This document shows, piece after piece, positions 53,159-53,223 of a stretch of 53,223 nucleotides of DNA (its first letter is position 1; each line of letters starts with the position of its first letter). The notes beneath the pieces are model-generated. The model had not been told where the DNA came from. It searched no databases and saw only the letters and a program-made list of their open reading frames with translations. The stretch is taken from NCBI RefSeq assembly GCF_000971135.1, contig NZ_BBLW01000010.1, forward strand, positions 1 to 53,223, written 5' to 3'. Made by a program: the position numbers and the translations under genes. This DNA comes from Demequina phytophila (GTDB taxonomy: Bacteria; Actinomycetota; Actinomycetes; Actinomycetales; Demequinaceae).

Positions 53159-53223
53159 CCCCGCCCCCACCCCGCTGCGCTCCGCACGGTCTGACGCCCG
53201 ACACGCGGGGATCACCGGCGCAT

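Noticed and set aside
53221..53223. A minus-strand start codon at the window edge
   Set aside because: The frame stops after three codons.

Overview
The window is about 53 kb of very GC-rich DNA from an actinobacterium. The evidence is the dnaX / small SRP RNA / tRNA-Ser cluster, a dnaK-grpE-dnaJ-hspR operon with HAIR sites, DUF2510 and RskA-type proteins, and many leaderless promoters. Together with the arabinan and cellobiose genes this suggests a plant-polymer-degrading Micrococcales bacterium (Cellulomonas/Demequina-like). The genus is inference. It reads as ordinary chromosome: I saw no phage, insertion sequence, CRISPR array or plasmid genes.

Layout. 1-2.5 kb: 5' part of dnaX, SRP RNA, tRNA-Ser(GGA) and a LytR_C membrane protein. 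2.4-13.6 kb: an arabinan/arabino-oligosaccharide regulon (GH51, GH43 and GH27 enzymes on the minus strand; a divergent CUT1 ABC transporter, a second GH43 and a DUF624 protein), with a LacI-family regulator whose probable operator occurs three times. 13.6-26.2 kb: housekeeping and accessory genes (FMN reductase, two FUSC paralogues, SulP transporter, two alpha/beta hydrolases, a large LuxR regulator, VOC and DUF2200 proteins, tRNA-Ser(CGA), tadA, upp). 26.2-32.8 kb: a ribonucleotide reductase operon with paired NrdR-like boxes and DnaA-box-like sites, an MFS exporter and a DJ-1/PfpI protein. 32.8-36.8 kb: a 1013-residue protein joining an ECF-type sigma factor, a zinc anti-sigma motif, a membrane segment, a 21-copy GGGDN repeat and a large exported domain, divergent from a degenerate GGDEF-like protein. 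37-42.8 kb: TetR, the dnaK operon, a rhodanese and a GNAT protein. 43-46.6 kb: thiBPQ thiamine transporter behind a TPP riboswitch. 46.6-53.2 kb: DUF2510 protein, dcd, small membrane proteins, cellobiose phosphorylase behind two LacI-type operators, and a second sigma/anti-sigma fusion of RskA type.

Most notable signals. (1) The 10-mer GGGACGATGC occurs 19 times on both strands (consensus GGGACGATGCNNNGG), concentrated between genes and sometimes in inverted pairs. This resembles the layout of DNA uptake sequences. (2) Three 91-93 bp copies of an intergenic element have terminal inverted repeats. (3) There are two single-chain sigma/anti-sigma membrane proteins, one with a minisatellite linker. 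(4) The ribonucleotide reductase beta subunit has Phe at the radical-Tyr position and an all-Glu first ligand, as in class Ic enzymes. (5) Three matching operators tie the LacI protein to the arabinan genes.

All coordinates were read by eye. Family assignments rest on motifs and remembered family features, not on searches.
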